Positions 11,096-20,640 of a stretch of 64,000 nucleotides of DNA are shown here, one piece after another. A program made the translations under genes and the position numbers. How positions within the stretch are numbered: the first letter of the stretch is position 1; every line of letters starts with the position of its first letter. Where the stretch lies: assembly GCF_014695575.1 (NCBI RefSeq), contig NZ_JACJOO010000009.1, positions 1 to 64,000 on the forward strand. Reading direction: 5' to 3'. This stretch comes from Leptolyngbya sp. FACHB-8. Its GTDB lineage: Bacteria; Cyanobacteriota; Cyanobacteriia; Elainellales; Elainellaceae. The notes beneath the pieces were generated by a model that did no database searches, had not been told where the DNA came from, and saw only the letters and a list, made by a program, of their open reading frames with translations.

Positions 11096-12982
11096 ATGCC
11101 ACGACGTTCCAACCGCTCCCCGTCTCGTCGTAAATCCCGCCGCTTAGCACGACGAAAGACATCTGCCTCAGCCCCTGCGCTGCCCCTCATGCATAGCTTT
11201 GGATTTGCTTTCGCCATCATGGTCGGGGTCGCTTTTTTGTTTCAATTTCCTGACATTCGGGCCAATGCGGCCTCTCGTTTCCAAGAAGCTCAAGCCACGA
11301 CGAACCTCACCCTGTTAGCTCAGCGAAATGACGCGCAACGGGGTAATCAAATTGTGGTGAACGGCACTACCTTGCCTGTCGAATGGTCCATTTGGAATGG
11401 CCAAGTCGGTATCTCTGATGTTGGCCTCATGCAACTGGTTGGAGTGGAATTGTTAGACACCCGTGACCCTCAGCAACAACCAGTTCGTTGGTTTACCGAC
11501 CCGGTTGCTACCCCCCTCATCCTGCGAGCCTGGAACGACGGTCAGTTCCGATACCTGGATATGAGCTCCATTGCGACCACATTCAACTGGCGTTTTTCAC
11601 TGTCAGGGGGTTCTCTACAAATCCAAACACCGACAGCCCAAGTGTTAAATGTGCGCCAGGGGCGACAGTCCTGGGGCGATCGCTTTGTCATCGACCTGGC
11701 AGGCCCAACCACCTGGCAAGTGACGGAGCAAACCACTGGGGTTGAAATTAGCGTAGATGGGGCCTACAGCCCTGCGACTCCGCCTACCCCTACTCGCTCC
11801 GGTAATACCTTCCAGGGTTATCAGGTTTCTCAGCGCGGCACCAAGACGGTCATCCAGATTCAGGGAACGAGCGGTGTTCGGCCTGTAGCCTTTACACTTC
11901 CAAATCCCAATCGCTTGGTTGTCGACTTGCGCTCAGAGGTCTTTCCAAACCGGGACATCCAATGGTCTCCAGGAATTCGGTGGCGATCGCAACTCTTAAA
12001 TTTGGGCGATAGTACATTCCCCGTCATTTGGCTAGAAATTAATCCTCGCCAAAGCGATACTCGGGTTCGTCCCATCTGGGGCAATCCAAACGGACAACCT
12101 GGCATTACACCCCTGACGACGATGGCTCGCCAGAATCAGGCGGCTGCAGCTATTAATGCTGGGTTCTTCAACCGTAATAATCAGCTACCTTTAGGAGCCA
12201 TTCGTCGGGAATCTCGCTGGTTCTCAGGTCCTATCTTGAACCGAGGAGCGATCGGCTGGAATGAGCGCGGCGATGCCGTTCTGGATCGTCTGACCCTCGG
12301 TGAAACGATTCGCACGAGTCAGGGCTCAACTGTACCGATTTTCTCGCTAAATAGTGGATACGTTGGTACGGGTGTTTCTCGTTACACCCCGGAGTGGGGG
12401 CCGGCCTATACGCCCATTCTTGCTAACGAAACGATCTTTACGGTTCGACGAGATCAAATTGTTAGCCAGGGATTTGCTCCGACGGCTGGACAAGGCAGTT
12501 TTCCAGTTCCGCAGGATGGATACTTGCTGGTGTCCAGGGGCAGTGAGGCGATCGCCAACACTCTCCCTACAGGCACCACTCTACAAATTCAACAGGGGTC
12601 TAATCCAGCCGCGTTCGATTCCTTTCCTCAAGTACTTGGAGCAGGTCCACTACTGATTCAAAATCGCCGAGTTGTCTTGAATGGAGGAGCTGAGCAGTTT
12701 ACAGCACAATTTGTTCAACAACGGGCCGTTCGCAGTGCGATCGCCCGTACGGCTGACGGCAACATCCTCTTAGTTGCCGGTCAAAACCGTATCGGAGGTC
12801 GGGGTCCCACGCTTTTAGAGTGGGCTCAACTGATGCAGCAACTTGGGGCCACAGATGCCCTCAACTTAGACGGAGGTAGCTCAACGTCTCTATATCTTGG
12901 AGGCCGCCTCATCAATCGATCTCCCCTCACGGCAGCCCGTGTTCATAACGGGATTGGGGTCTTTGCGGCCCCACCTCAGTAA
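11096..12982 (+). CDS. Phosphodiester glycosidase (NAGPA/DUF2233) family envelope protein
   Basis: The 628-residue protein begins with a strongly basic cytoplasmic segment (RRSNRSPSRRKSRRLARRK), then one membrane anchor near residues 35-52, so the rest is probably periplasmic. Residues about 240-285 resemble an AMIN-type cell-wall targeting strand set (GYQVSQRGTKTVIQI...PNRLVVDLR). The C-terminal ~300 residues are a NAGPA-type domain, with NAGFFNRNNQLPLGAI and the hallmark DALNLDGGSSTSLYLGGRLIN. Family members cleave GlcNAc-phosphodiester or related bonds; the bacterial substrate here is unknown. The ATG at 11096 gives the only sensible topology. Confidence 0.87.
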   Translation: MPRRSNRSPSRRKSRRLARRKTSASAPALPLMHSFGFAFAIMVGVAFLFQFPDIRANAASRFQEAQATTNLTLLAQRNDAQRGNQIVVNGTTLPVEWSIWNGQVGISDVGLMQLVGVELLDTRDPQQQPVRWFTDPVATPLILRAWNDGQFRYLDMSSIATTFNWRFSLSGGSLQIQTPTAQVLNVRQGRQSWGDRFVIDLAGPTTWQVTEQTTGVEISVDGAYSPATPPTPTRSGNTFQGYQVSQRGTKTVIQIQGTSGVRPVAFTLPNPNRLVVDLRSEVFPNRDIQWSPGIRWRSQLLNLGDSTFPVIWLEINPRQSDTRVRPIWGNPNGQPGITPLTTMARQNQAAAAINAGFFNRNNQLPLGAIRRESRWFSGPILNRGAIGWNERGDAVLDRLTLGETIRTSQGSTVPIFSLNSGYVGTGVSRYTPEWGPAYTPILANETIFTVRRDQIVSQGFAPTAGQGSFPVPQDGYLLVSRGSEAIANTLPTGTTLQIQQGSNPAAFDSFPQVLGAGPLLIQNRRVVLNGGAEQFTAQFVQQRAVRSAIARTADGNILLVAGQNRIGGRGPTLLEWAQLMQQLGATDALNLDGGSSTSLYLGGRLINRSPLTAARVHNGIGVFAAPPQ

Positions 12983-13280
12983 AGTTACAGAACCTTTCAG
13001 CAAGAGCACAAAGTATCCACGTAAAGTTGCGCTCGTTCTTTGTTAAAGCCGTTGTTTAGATTGTGTGAATGAGCCCCTACAGGGATGACACTCATTCAGT
13101 GGGTCTTGTATGGTGGCTGAGTGGGCTAAATCTAAAGCTTGTAAAGCTCTGTGGCTTGATGTCCCACCCTTGAGGAAAATTTGCAACATTATCCTCACCC
13201 ATCAGATATCGCTCTTGCCTGTTTCGCATTCAGTCCACTGCATCGTTTACACGAGTATTATCTTTTAAGGAGAAAGTGCC

Positions 13281-13694
13281 GTGGTCCAAGCCAAGGAAGT
13301 CGCTCAACCAACCGTCTTATCTGCCCCCGCTGTCGGCAAAGGTGTCGCTGCGACTGAACTTCGCCCCTGGGGTTCATTCACGGTTCTGGAAGAAGGAACT
13401 GGGTATAAGATTAAGCGCATTGAGGTCAAGCCTGGTCATCGGCTCAGCCTACAAATGCACCACCACCGTAGTGAACACTGGATTGTCGTGTCAGGTACGG
13501 CTCGTGTCATCTGTGGCGACCAGGACACCTTGTTGTTCTGCAATCAATCCACCTACGTTCCCCCCTGCACTAGCCACCGCCTAGAGAACCCTGGCGTTAT
13601 CCCCCTGATTCTGATCGAAGTTCAAAATGGCGAATACCTCGGCGAAGACGACATCGTCCGTTATCAGGATGACTACGCTCGTACCGAAAAGTAA
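13281..13694 (+). CDS. Cupin protein, ManC/PMI type II C-terminal domain
   Basis: The 137-residue single cupin matches the isomerase half of bifunctional mannose-1-phosphate guanylyltransferase/mannose-6-phosphate isomerase (RPWGSFTVLEEG, KPGHRLSLQMHHHRSEHW, GTARVICG, STYVPPCTSHRLENPG). The histidines of HHHRSEHW and the later His in SHRLENPG are the expected metal ligands. Free-standing forms are common in cyanobacteria; mannose-phosphate isomerisation or sugar-nucleotide support is plausible but unproven. Start is GTG at 13281, preceded by AAGGAGA at 13267-13273. A terminator-like hairpin follows. Confidence 0.9.
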   Translation: MVQAKEVAQPTVLSAPAVGKGVAATELRPWGSFTVLEEGTGYKIKRIEVKPGHRLSLQMHHHRSEHWIVVSGTARVICGDQDTLLFCNQSTYVPPCTSHRLENPGVIPLILIEVQNGEYLGEDDIVRYQDDYARTEK

Positions 13695-13744
13695 TCCCGT
13701 CCACTTTGCATTAAATTGATAAGAAAATTAATTCACCTGGGCTT

Positions 13745-13777
13745 AAAAGCGAGATGCCGATGCAGCATCTCGCTTTT
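13745..13777 (+). terminator. Terminator-like hairpin after the cupin gene
   Basis: Arms 13745-13757 and 13765-13777 pair perfectly over 13 bp, starting with AAAA and ending with TTTT followed by a short T-rich stretch. A second imperfect 13-bp dyad lies at 13794-13806/13825-13837, before the next gene. Confidence 0.75.
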
Positions 13778-13919
13778 GCTTTATGAGCTAAAACCTTTGC
13801 GGTAAGGACGTTACGTACAACATTCTTACCACAAAGGCTTCAGTGACTTCAGGAGATACAATCACGACTGCGACTGAATCCTCTAGAATTGAATCCGGCC
13901 TAAATATTCAGTCCACGGA

Positions 13920-14294
13920 ATGATTCATCTCAGCCCGCTGGCAATTCAAGAAATTTGCCGTTTGGTGACTACGGGTTCTCAACCCGAAAATCTCTCCTTT
14001 CGTGTAGGAGTACAGCCGGGCGGTTGTGCTGATCTGTACTACACCCTCCAACCCTCCACCCGTGTCACTCCAGACGATCAGGTCTGGGAACGGGATGGGT
14101 TGACGATTGTAGTCGATCCAAACAGCCTACCCGCCATAGACGGTACTACCCTTGACTATGCTGAAGATTTGATGGGTGGTGGCTTTCGGTTTCATAACCC
14201 CAATGCGATCGCCACCTGTGGCTGCGGAGCCTCCTTCTCGCTTGAAGCCACAACCATTTCAGATGTTGCGTGTACCGAACCCCCTAATTTCTAA
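13920..14294 (+). CDS. A-type iron-sulfur carrier (IscA/SufA/HesB family)
   Basis: The 124-residue protein carries the three cysteines of A-type carriers, which pass Fe-S clusters to apoproteins: one in QPGGCADLYY and two in the C-terminal CGCGASF. The overall pattern (IHLSPLAIQEICRL...LDYAEDLMGGGFRFHNPNA) is the standard Fe-S biosynthesis fold. It sits directly upstream of rpsL, a gene order I recall from other cyanobacteria, but rpsL has its own promoter-like sequence. Confidence 0.92.
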   Translation: MIHLSPLAIQEICRLVTTGSQPENLSFRVGVQPGGCADLYYTLQPSTRVTPDDQVWERDGLTIVVDPNSLPAIDGTTLDYAEDLMGGGFRFHNPNAIATCGCGASFSLEATTISDVACTEPPNF

Positions 14295-14351
14295 AATCGC
14301 CGTCAACCTGAAATCCCTTATTTCAAGGAAGCGGGACTGTCAACTAAAAAG

Positions 14352-14381
14352 TTGACACAAATTGCGGAAAATCGGTATGAT
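14352..14381 (+). promoter_or_regulatory. Sigma70-type promoter of the str operon
   Basis: A perfect -35 box TTGACA (14352-14357) and a near-consensus -10 box TATGAT (14376-14381) are separated by 18 bases. Predicted transcription start is near 14388, about 47 bases before the rpsL ATG. Confidence 0.7.
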
Positions 14382-14434
14382 TGTAGACTGTGAAAACTTT
14401 CAGACCTTATTGAGAGGCGCAAGGCAGAGCATCC

Positions 14435-14812
14435 ATGCCGACCATTCAGCAACTCATTCGTAGTGAACGCCAAAAAGCGAATCAAAAAACCAAGTCGCCA
14501 GCCCTAAAGAGTTGTCCGCAACGGCGTGGCGTATGTACTCGCGTATACACCACGACCCCCAAGAAGCCGAACTCAGCTCTGCGGAAAGTAGCTCGTGTTC
14601 GCCTGACCTCGGGCTTTGAAGTAACGGCCTACATCCCAGGGATTGGCCATAACCTTCAAGAACACTCTGTTGTGATGATCCGTGGTGGCCGGGTAAAAGA
14701 TTTGCCAGGTGTACGCTATCACATCGTTCGTGGAACCCTGGATACCGCTGGGGTTAAAGACCGGAAGCAAGGGCGCTCCAAGTACGGAGCCAAGCGGCCT
14801 AAGGCTAAGTAA
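14435..14812 (+). CDS. rpsL: 30S ribosomal protein S12
   Basis: S12 lines the decoding centre of the small subunit. The 125 residues begin [14 protein letters not shown] and contain the conserved [24 protein letters not shown] and [23 protein letters not shown] segments, including the KPNSA loop that is the classical streptomycin-resistance site. The lysine at that site is wild type. First gene of rpsL-rpsG-fusA-tuf-rpsJ. Confidence 0.99.
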   Translation: MPTIQQLIRSERQKANQKTKSPALKSCPQRRGVCTRVYTTTPKKPNSALRKVARVRLTSGFEVTAYIPGIGHNLQEHSVVMIRGGRVKDLPGVRYHIVRGTLDTAGVKDRKQGRSKYGAKRPKAK

Positions 14813-14964
14813 GCTGACTGGTTGATGTCTGCTCTGCGGCGATAGCCCATCATTAACCTTGAGCAGCTAAATCTTCCGCGCCTACTGAATCCCTTAACCT
14901 TCTTCCTGCTGACGCTTTAGTACCGAATCATTAAGCATAAAACTTCATCGCCAGAACTAGCCTT

Positions 14965-15435
14965 ATGTCTCGTCGCACAGCCATTCAAAAACGCCCCGTT
15001 CCGCCCGACCCCACTTATGGAAGCCGCCTTGTTAGCATGTTGGTGAGACGCATGATGCGTTCGGGCAAGCGATCCATCGCCTACAGTATCGTTTACGACG
15101 CCTTCAAGACGATTCAGGAACGGACCGGAAACGATCCCCTCGAAGTTTTTGAACGCGCTGTGAAGAACGCAACTCCCCTGGTGGAAGTAAAAGCTCGCCG
15201 GGTTGGGGGTGCTACCTATCAGGTACCCATGGAAGTCCGTTCCGATCGTGGAACTGCACTTGCTTTGCGTTGGCTGATCCAGTTTTCCCGGAGTCGTGCG
15301 GGTAAGACGATGTCTGGCCGCTTGGCTAACGAGCTGATGGATGCAGCAAACGAGACCGGAAGTGCAATCCGTAAGCGGGAAGAAACTCATAAGATGGCTG
15401 AAGCCAACAAAGCGTTTGCCCATTATCGTTACTAG
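14965..15435 (+). CDS. rpsG: 30S ribosomal protein S7
   Basis: S7 nucleates assembly of the 16S rRNA 3' domain. At 156 residues it has the normal bacterial length and conserved start [21 protein letters not shown] 152-base spacer separates it from rpsL, longer than in most bacteria. No intrinsic terminator is evident, so co-transcription with fusA is likely. Confidence 0.98.
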   Translation: MSRRTAIQKRPVPPDPTYGSRLVSMLVRRMMRSGKRSIAYSIVYDAFKTIQERTGNDPLEVFERAVKNATPLVEVKARRVGGATYQVPMEVRSDRGTALALRWLIQFSRSRAGKTMSGRLANELMDAANETGSAIRKREETHKMAEANKAFAHYRY

Positions 15436-15561
15436 TGCCTGGGATTTCTGTAAGATTCCATGCCTTGTAAGGAATCTCTGCCATCAGAGGAAGCAAACGT
15501 ATAGAATCTTTACAGAAGCAGTAGTGACCGAAAATTGCGGTAGCGACTTAAGGAGGTAGTT

Positions 15562-17682
15562 GTGGCGCGCACCACTCCGCTTGAACTTGTTCGTAATATT
15601 GGGATTGCGGCACATATTGATGCCGGAAAAACCACCACGACAGAGCGGATCCTCTTCTACTCCGGGGTGGTTCATAAGATTGGCGAAGTCCACGATGGTA
15701 ACACCGTTACCGATTGGATGGAGCAGGAACGGGAGCGAGGTATCACTATTACGGCTGCTGCCATTAGTACTGCTTGGACTCGTCGTGATCCCAAAGTTCC
15801 AACCCAGCCTATGGCAGGGGAACCGGAATACAAGATCAATATTATTGATACCCCTGGGCACGTAGACTTCACCATTGAGGTAGAACGCTCCATGCGAGTT
15901 CTGGACGGTGTAATTACCGTTTTGGATTCAGTGGGTGGCGTTCAACCTCAGACGGAAACAGTATGGCGGCAGGCAGATCGCTACAAAGTTCCCCGGATCA
16001 TCTTTGTTAATAAGATGGATCGGACGGGTGCGGATTTTCTGAAGGTCTATCGGCAGGTGCGCGATCGCCTCCGGGCTAACGCCGTTCCTATTCAGATTCC
16101 CATTGGCAGTGAAGATAATCTGCGGGGAATTGTAGACCTGGTTCGCATGCGAGCCTACCTCTACCAGAACGACCTGGGCACCGACATTCTTGAAGCCGAG
16201 ATTCCCGAAGAGGTTCAAGACCTGGCTGAGGAATATCGCATCAAGCTGGTGGAATCCGTTTCTGAAATCAGCGATGACCTGATGGCGAAATACCTGGAAG
16301 GTCAAGATTTGACGGAGGACGAGATCCGAGCGGCTTTGCGTCAGGGCACGATTCATGGAACGCTCGTTCCCATGCTGTGTGGGTCTGCGTTCAAAAACAA
16401 GGGCGTGCAGATCTTGCTGGATGCTGTTGTTAACTACCTGCCCTCTCCCCTTGAGGTTCCACCTATTCAGGGGATCTTGCCCGACGGTAGCACTGCCGAG
16501 CGCCCAGCCAACGATGACTCACCATTATCGGCTCTGGCGTTTAAGCTAATGGCAGACCCCTACGGTCGTTTGACCTTTGTACGGGTCTACTCCGGGGTCA
16601 TGAAGAAAGGGAGTTATGTCTATAACTCAGCCAAAGGGAAGAAAGAGCGAATTTCTCGCTTAATTATTCTGAAGGCGGATGAGCGTCTGGATGTCGATGA
16701 GCTGCGGGCCGGGGATTTGGGTGCGGCATTAGGCCTGAAAGATACCTTCACAGGCGATACTATCTGTGATGAGTCATCTCCCATTATCCTGGAATCTCTC
16801 TTTATTCCTGAGCCGGTAATTTCGGTGGCCGTTGAGCCGAAGACGAAGCAGGATATGGAGAAGCTCTCGAAAGCGCTCCAGTCTCTCTCTGAGGAGGATC
16901 CAACCTTCCGAGTGAGCGTTGATCCCGAGACGAACCAGACCGTAATTGCGGGGATGGGTGAGCTTCACCTGGATATTCTGGTCGACCGGATGAAGCGTGA
17001 GTTCAAGGTGGAAGCTAATGTGGGGGCTCCCCAGGTGGCCTATCGGGAAACCATCCGTAAGGCAACTGTTGAGGAGTGTAAGTACGCTCGTCAGAGTGGC
17101 GGTAAAGGCCAGTATGGCCATGTGGTCATTCGGGTTGAGCCAGGAGAACCGGGTTCGGGATTTGAGTTCGTCTCCAAGGTTGTGGGCGGCGTGATCCCGA
17201 AGGAATACATTCCGGCGGTTGAGCAGGGGATCAAAGAAGCCTGCGAGACGGGAATTTATGCCGGGTACCCAATGATCGATCTAAAGGTTACCCTGACAGA
17301 TGGATCGTTCCACGAGGTCGACTCCTCGGAAATGGCGTTCAAGATTGCCGGTTCTATGGCAGTCAAGGGCGCTGTTATGAAGGCATCTCCTGTACTTCTG
17401 GAGCCTTTGATGAAGGTCGAGGTGGAAGTTCCTGAAGATTTCATTGGAACTGTCATTGGTGACCTTAACTCTCGTCGAGGCCACATTGAAGGTCAGGATA
17501 CGGAACAGGGCATTGCAAAAGTAATGTCGAAGGTTCCCCTGGCGGAGATGTTTGGATATGCTACTGATATTCGGTCCAAGACTCAGGGTCGTGGCATATT
17601 CTCGATGGAATTCAGCGAGTACAGCGAGGTACCTCGTAACGTAGCTGAGACAATTGTTGCAAAGAGCAAAGGGAACGCTTAG
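15562..17682 (+). CDS. fusA: Elongation factor G
   Basis: EF-G is the GTPase that drives ribosomal translocation. The 706-residue protein has the G1 loop [13 protein letters not shown], the switch-2 DTPGHVDF and the NKMD motif, followed by domains II-V up to [15 protein letters not shown]. The start is GTG at 15562, chosen because a full AGGAGGT lies at 15551-15557 and it gives the expected [22 protein letters not shown] opening. Only 22 bases separate its stop from tuf. Confidence 0.98.
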   Translation: MARTTPLELVRNIGIAAHIDAGKTTTTERILFYSGVVHKIGEVHDGNTVTDWMEQERERGITITAAAISTAWTRRDPKVPTQPMAGEPEYKINIIDTPGHVDFTIEVERSMRVLDGVITVLDSVGGVQPQTETVWRQADRYKVPRIIFVNKMDRTGADFLKVYRQVRDRLRANAVPIQIPIGSEDNLRGIVDLVRMRAYLYQNDLGTDILEAEIPEEVQDLAEEYRIKLVESVSEISDDLMAKYLEGQDLTEDEIRAALRQGTIHGTLVPMLCGSAFKNKGVQILLDAVVNYLPSPLEVPPIQGILPDGSTAERPANDDSPLSALAFKLMADPYGRLTFVRVYSGVMKKGSYVYNSAKGKKERISRLIILKADERLDVDELRAGDLGAALGLKDTFTGDTICDESSPIILESLFIPEPVISVAVEPKTKQDMEKLSKALQSLSEEDPTFRVSVDPETNQTVIAGMGELHLDILVDRMKREFKVEANVGAPQVAYRETIRKATVEECKYARQSGGKGQYGHVVIRVEPGEPGSGFEFVSKVVGGVIPKEYIPAVEQGIKEACETGIYAGYPMIDLKVTLTDGSFHEVDSSEMAFKIAGSMAVKGAVMKASPVLLEPLMKVEVEVPEDFIGTVIGDLNSRRGHIEGQDTEQGIAKVMSKVPLAEMFGYATDIRSKTQGRGIFSMEFSEYSEVPRNVAETIVAKSKGNA

Positions 17683-17704
17683 TAATTTAGGGACAAGTAG
17701 ATTC

Positions 17705-18934
17705 ATGGCACGCGCAAAATTTGAACGGAATAAACCCCACGTCAACATCGGTACCATCGGTCACGTTGACCATGGTAAAACGACCCTGACTGCGGCAATT
17801 ACTATGACCCTGGCCGCTCTGGGTAACGCTACAGCTCGCAAATACGATGAAATCGATGCGGCTCCCGAAGAGAAAGCTCGCGGTATTACCATCAATACCG
17901 CTCACGTGGAATACGAGACGGAATCCCGTCACTATGCTCACGTGGACTGCCCCGGTCACGCTGACTACGTGAAGAACATGATCACCGGTGCAGCTCAAAT
18001 GGACGGCGCTATCCTCGTGGTAGCCGCTACCGACGGTGCCATGCCTCAGACCAAGGAGCACATTCTGTTGGCTCGTCAGGTAGGGGTTCCTAGTCTGGTG
18101 GTGTTCCTGAACAAGGTAGACCAAGTGGACGACGAAGAGCTGCTGGAGTTGGTTGAACTGGAACTGCGTGAGCTGCTGAGCAGCTACGAGTTTGATGGCG
18201 ATAACATGCCTTTTGTTCGTGGCTCCGGTCTGATGGCTCTGGAAGCTATGGTGCAAAATCCTAAAACTGCGCGCGGCGACAACGAGTGGGTTGACAAGAT
18301 CTACGACCTGATGGATGCCGTTGACTCCTATATCCCAACCCCCGAGCGGGATATTGACAAGCCCTTCCTGATGGCCGTTGAAGACGTGTTCTCGATTACA
18401 GGCCGGGGTACCGTTGCGACCGGTCGGATCGAGCGGGGTAAGGTGAAAGTGGGTGACACTGTGGAAATCGTAGGTATCCGCGACACCCGTAACACCACCG
18501 TAACCGGTATCGAGATGTTCAAGAAGATTCTGGAAGAAGGGATGGCCGGTGACAACGCTGGTTTGCTACTTCGGGGTATTCAAAAGGCGGACATCGAGCG
18601 TGGGATGGTACTGGCGAAGCCCGGTTCCATCACGCCTCACACCAACTTTGAAGGTGAAGTGTACATTTTGACCGACAAAGAAGGTGGCCGTAAGACACCC
18701 TTTTTCAAGGGTTACAAGCCTCAGTTCTACGTTCGGACCACCGACGTAACCGGAACGATCGAATCCTTCACTGCTGATGACGGAAGCGATGCCGAAATGG
18801 TTATGCCGGGTGACCGTATCAAAATGAACGTTACCCTGATAAACGCGATCGCCATCGAACAAGGGATGCGCTTCGCAATCCGTGAAGGTGGCCGCACCAT
18901 TGGTGCTGGTGTTGTTTCCAAGATCCTCAAGTAG
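17705..18934 (+). CDS. tuf: Elongation factor Tu
   Basis: EF-Tu delivers aminoacyl-tRNA to the ribosome. The 409-residue product starts [17 protein letters not shown] at 17705; an upstream in-frame TTG exists but would add a non-homologous tail overlapping fusA. It has GHVDHGKTT, the [12 protein letters not shown] switch-2 region and NKVD. The short insertion with [22 protein letters not shown] is typical of cyanobacteria and plastids. A hairpin at 18960-18986 follows. Confidence 0.99.
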   Translation: MARAKFERNKPHVNIGTIGHVDHGKTTLTAAITMTLAALGNATARKYDEIDAAPEEKARGITINTAHVEYETESRHYAHVDCPGHADYVKNMITGAAQMDGAILVVAATDGAMPQTKEHILLARQVGVPSLVVFLNKVDQVDDEELLELVELELRELLSSYEFDGDNMPFVRGSGLMALEAMVQNPKTARGDNEWVDKIYDLMDAVDSYIPTPERDIDKPFLMAVEDVFSITGRGTVATGRIERGKVKVGDTVEIVGIRDTRNTTVTGIEMFKKILEEGMAGDNAGLLLRGIQKADIERGMVLAKPGSITPHTNFEGEVYILTDKEGGRKTPFFKGYKPQFYVRTTDVTGTIESFTADDGSDAEMVMPGDRIKMNVTLINAIAIEQGMRFAIREGGRTIGAGVVSKILK

Positions 18935-18959
18935 GATTTATCCTACCTGATTAACATTT

Positions 18960-18986
18960 CCAGCAGCCAGGTTTGCTGGCTGCTGG
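18960..18986 (+). terminator. Hairpin after tuf
   Basis: Perfect 11-bp arms (18960-18970, 18976-18986) around a five-base loop, followed by a weakly T-rich stretch. It may attenuate rather than fully stop transcription into rpsJ. Confidence 0.55.
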
Positions 18987-19082
18987 AATGTTTTGAGAAT
19001 GATGGCTCTGAGGTAATACCGGAGTGCCTCGCTTTGAGTCTTGCAATGTCCGGTACTGAACCTTGAAATCTGGATATTTCTA

Positions 19083-19400
19083 ATGGCTACTATTCAACAG
19101 CAAAAGATTCGAATTCGTTTGAAAGCCTTCGACCGGCGTCTGCTCGACACATCCTGTGAAAAGATTGTAGACACAGCTAATCGCACCAACGCTACGGCGA
19201 TCGGCCCTATTCCTCTACCCACCAAGCGCCGGATTTATTGCGTACTGCGTTCTCCTCACGTCGACAAAGATTCTCGTGAGCATTTTGAAACCCGTACTCA
19301 CCGACGTATCATCGATATTTATCAACCCTCCTCGAAGACGATCGACGCTTTGATGAAGTTGGATCTTCCTGCTGGCGTTGATATTGAAGTGAAGCTGTAA
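19083..19400 (+). CDS. rpsJ: 30S ribosomal protein S10
   Basis: The 105-residue S10 begins [19 protein letters not shown] at 19083; an earlier in-frame start would add 14 unrelated residues. It contains the conserved [27 protein letters not shown] and [33 protein letters not shown] regions. Placing rpsJ at the end of the str operon, away from the S10-spc cluster, is the usual cyanobacterial arrangement. A 15-bp hairpin (19408-19422/19430-19444) follows directly. Confidence 0.98.
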   Translation: MATIQQQKIRIRLKAFDRRLLDTSCEKIVDTANRTNATAIGPIPLPTKRRIYCVLRSPHVDKDSREHFETRTHRRIIDIYQPSSKTIDALMKLDLPAGVDIEVKL

Positions 19401-19407
19401 GAACTCG

Positions 19408-19444
19408 ATTAATTTTCCGTGCGCAATCTGCACGGAAAATTAAT
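19408..19444 (+). terminator. 15-bp hairpin after rpsJ
   Basis: Perfect 15-bp arms 19408-19422 and 19430-19444 around a seven-base loop, eight bases after the rpsJ stop. The arms are A/T-rich on the outside, so on either strand the descending arm ends in an A/T-rich tract. It probably ends the str operon transcript. Confidence 0.65.
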
Positions 19445-19603
19445 TCATTTCTAGCTTGAGATCGATGAATTGTTCAGGCTTCCCTTGGGGAGCCCGATGC
19501 AATACGATAAACTGGAAGAGGCTAGTGTTTCAGATTTGTTATGAAAGTACTTGACTTTCGCAAACTCCCGAAACATTTTTGATATCCCTTTCCAGAAACG
19601 CAG

Positions 19604-20266
19604 ATGACCTTTTCCTCCTCCTCGGTTACGGTTCGCGAGTTACCCCTTTTTCCGTTACCCGAAGTCGTTCTGTTTCCTGGGCAGAAGCTTCCTCTGCATA
19701 TTTTTGAGTTTCGCTACCGGATGATGATGAACACCATTCTGGAGAGCGATCGCCGTTTTGGAGTACTCATGCTCAATCCGGCGGATAACAATAGCATTGC
19801 AACGGTTGGATGCTGTGCCGAGTTGGTGAATCACCACCGCCTGCCAGATGACCGGATGAAGGTCATGAGTGTAGGGCAGCAACGCTTTCGCGTGCTGAAC
19901 TATGTGCGGGAGAAGCCGTACCGGGTTGGTTTGGTGGAATGGATTGAGGATCAACCAACTGATCAAAATTTGCAACCGTTAACGACTCAAGTAGACCAGC
20001 TTTTGCGAGATGTTGTCCATTTATCTGCAAAGTTGACGGGGCAGGAAATTGAGCTTCCTGAAGATATCCCGGCAACTCCTTTAGAGCTGTCTTACTGGGT
20101 AGCCCGCAATTTGTACGATGCGGCCACGGAGCAACAGCTTCTCCTGGAGATGCTGAGTACGTCAGACCGATTGGAACGGGAAGCAGAAATTCTTTCATCG
20201 ACTCGTAACAGCCTGGCAGCGCGTACAGCTCTGAAAGATGCATTTCACAAAGATGCATTGCCTTGA
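19604..20266 (+). CDS. LON peptidase substrate-binding domain protein
   Basis: A 220-residue protein with only the N-terminal substrate-binding domain of Lon (LPLFPLPEVVLFPGQKLPLHIFEFRYRMM, GVLMLNP, then the GQQRFRVLNYVREKPYRVGLVEW strands) and the helical extension. It lacks the AAA+ and protease domains, which is normal for this stand-alone family, widespread in cyanobacteria downstream of rpsJ. Role unknown; a substrate adaptor is the usual guess. Followed by a strong intrinsic terminator. Confidence 0.93.
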   Translation: MTFSSSSVTVRELPLFPLPEVVLFPGQKLPLHIFEFRYRMMMNTILESDRRFGVLMLNPADNNSIATVGCCAELVNHHRLPDDRMKVMSVGQQRFRVLNYVREKPYRVGLVEWIEDQPTDQNLQPLTTQVDQLLRDVVHLSAKLTGQEIELPEDIPATPLELSYWVARNLYDAATEQQLLLEMLSTSDRLEREAEILSSTRNSLAARTALKDAFHKDALP

Positions 20267-20282
20267 ATTGAGTTATTAAAAC

Positions 20283-20317
20283 AAAAAGGGTGTGAGGCAT
20301 TGCTTCACACCCTTTTT
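20283..20317 (+). terminator. Intrinsic terminator after the LON-domain gene
   Basis: Arms 20283-20295 and 20305-20317 form a 13-bp stem beginning AAAAA and ending TTTTT, so it can act in both directions. It starts 16 bases past the stop codon. Confidence 0.9.
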
Positions 20318-20350
20318 GCTGAGTAGCAACCCAGTTATGCCCATTAAATA

Positions 20351-20472
20351 ACCTGAGTTCGGGATAAGCTGAAGTGCTCATTTTGGCGTGCGCAGAGCGC
20401 ATGCCAAAATGAGCGTTTTCGAGTGCCGCGCGTTGCGCGGCACTCGAAAACGCCCTTAACCTGAACTCAGGT
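20351..20472. mobile_element. Palindromic element family A, copy 1 (intact)
   Basis: A 122-bp element with perfect 10-bp terminal inverted repeats (acctgagttc at 20351-20360, gaactcaggt at 20463-20472), flanked by a 7-bp direct repeat ttaaata (20344-20350 and 20473-20479), which looks like a target duplication. Inside are two hairpins: arms 20376-20393/20397-20414 (18 bp, one G.T wobble, loop AGA) and arms 20413-20431/20435-20453 (19 bp perfect, loop GTT). It encodes no protein. Homologous copies lie near 37983 and 51209. Confidence 0.8.
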
Positions 20473-20476
20473 TTAA

Positions 20477-20627
20477 ATAGACCTCTTGAATGAATCGGTT
20501 TTTGAAGGCGTGAGTCATTGTACGGCTTCGCCTTCAACGATTCACACAGGAGGTCTATATGAAGCTGCGTCTTATGTATGTTCTGTATCCTGATGCGTTA
20601 GGACGTAGAACCCAAGGCGCAGCTTCA
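20477..20627. repeat. Cluster of nested inverted repeats before the pheA 3' end
   Basis: Three dyads are packed together: imperfect arms 20477-20497/20538-20558, enclosing a perfect 9-bp pair 20502-20510/20529-20537, and a separate 10-bp pair 20560-20569/20618-20627. The last ends 13 bases from the pheA stop on the minus strand. A motif atgaagctgc at the start of the third dyad also occurs near 29957. Confidence 0.6.
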
Positions 20628-20640
20628 TCGTGAAAGGATG

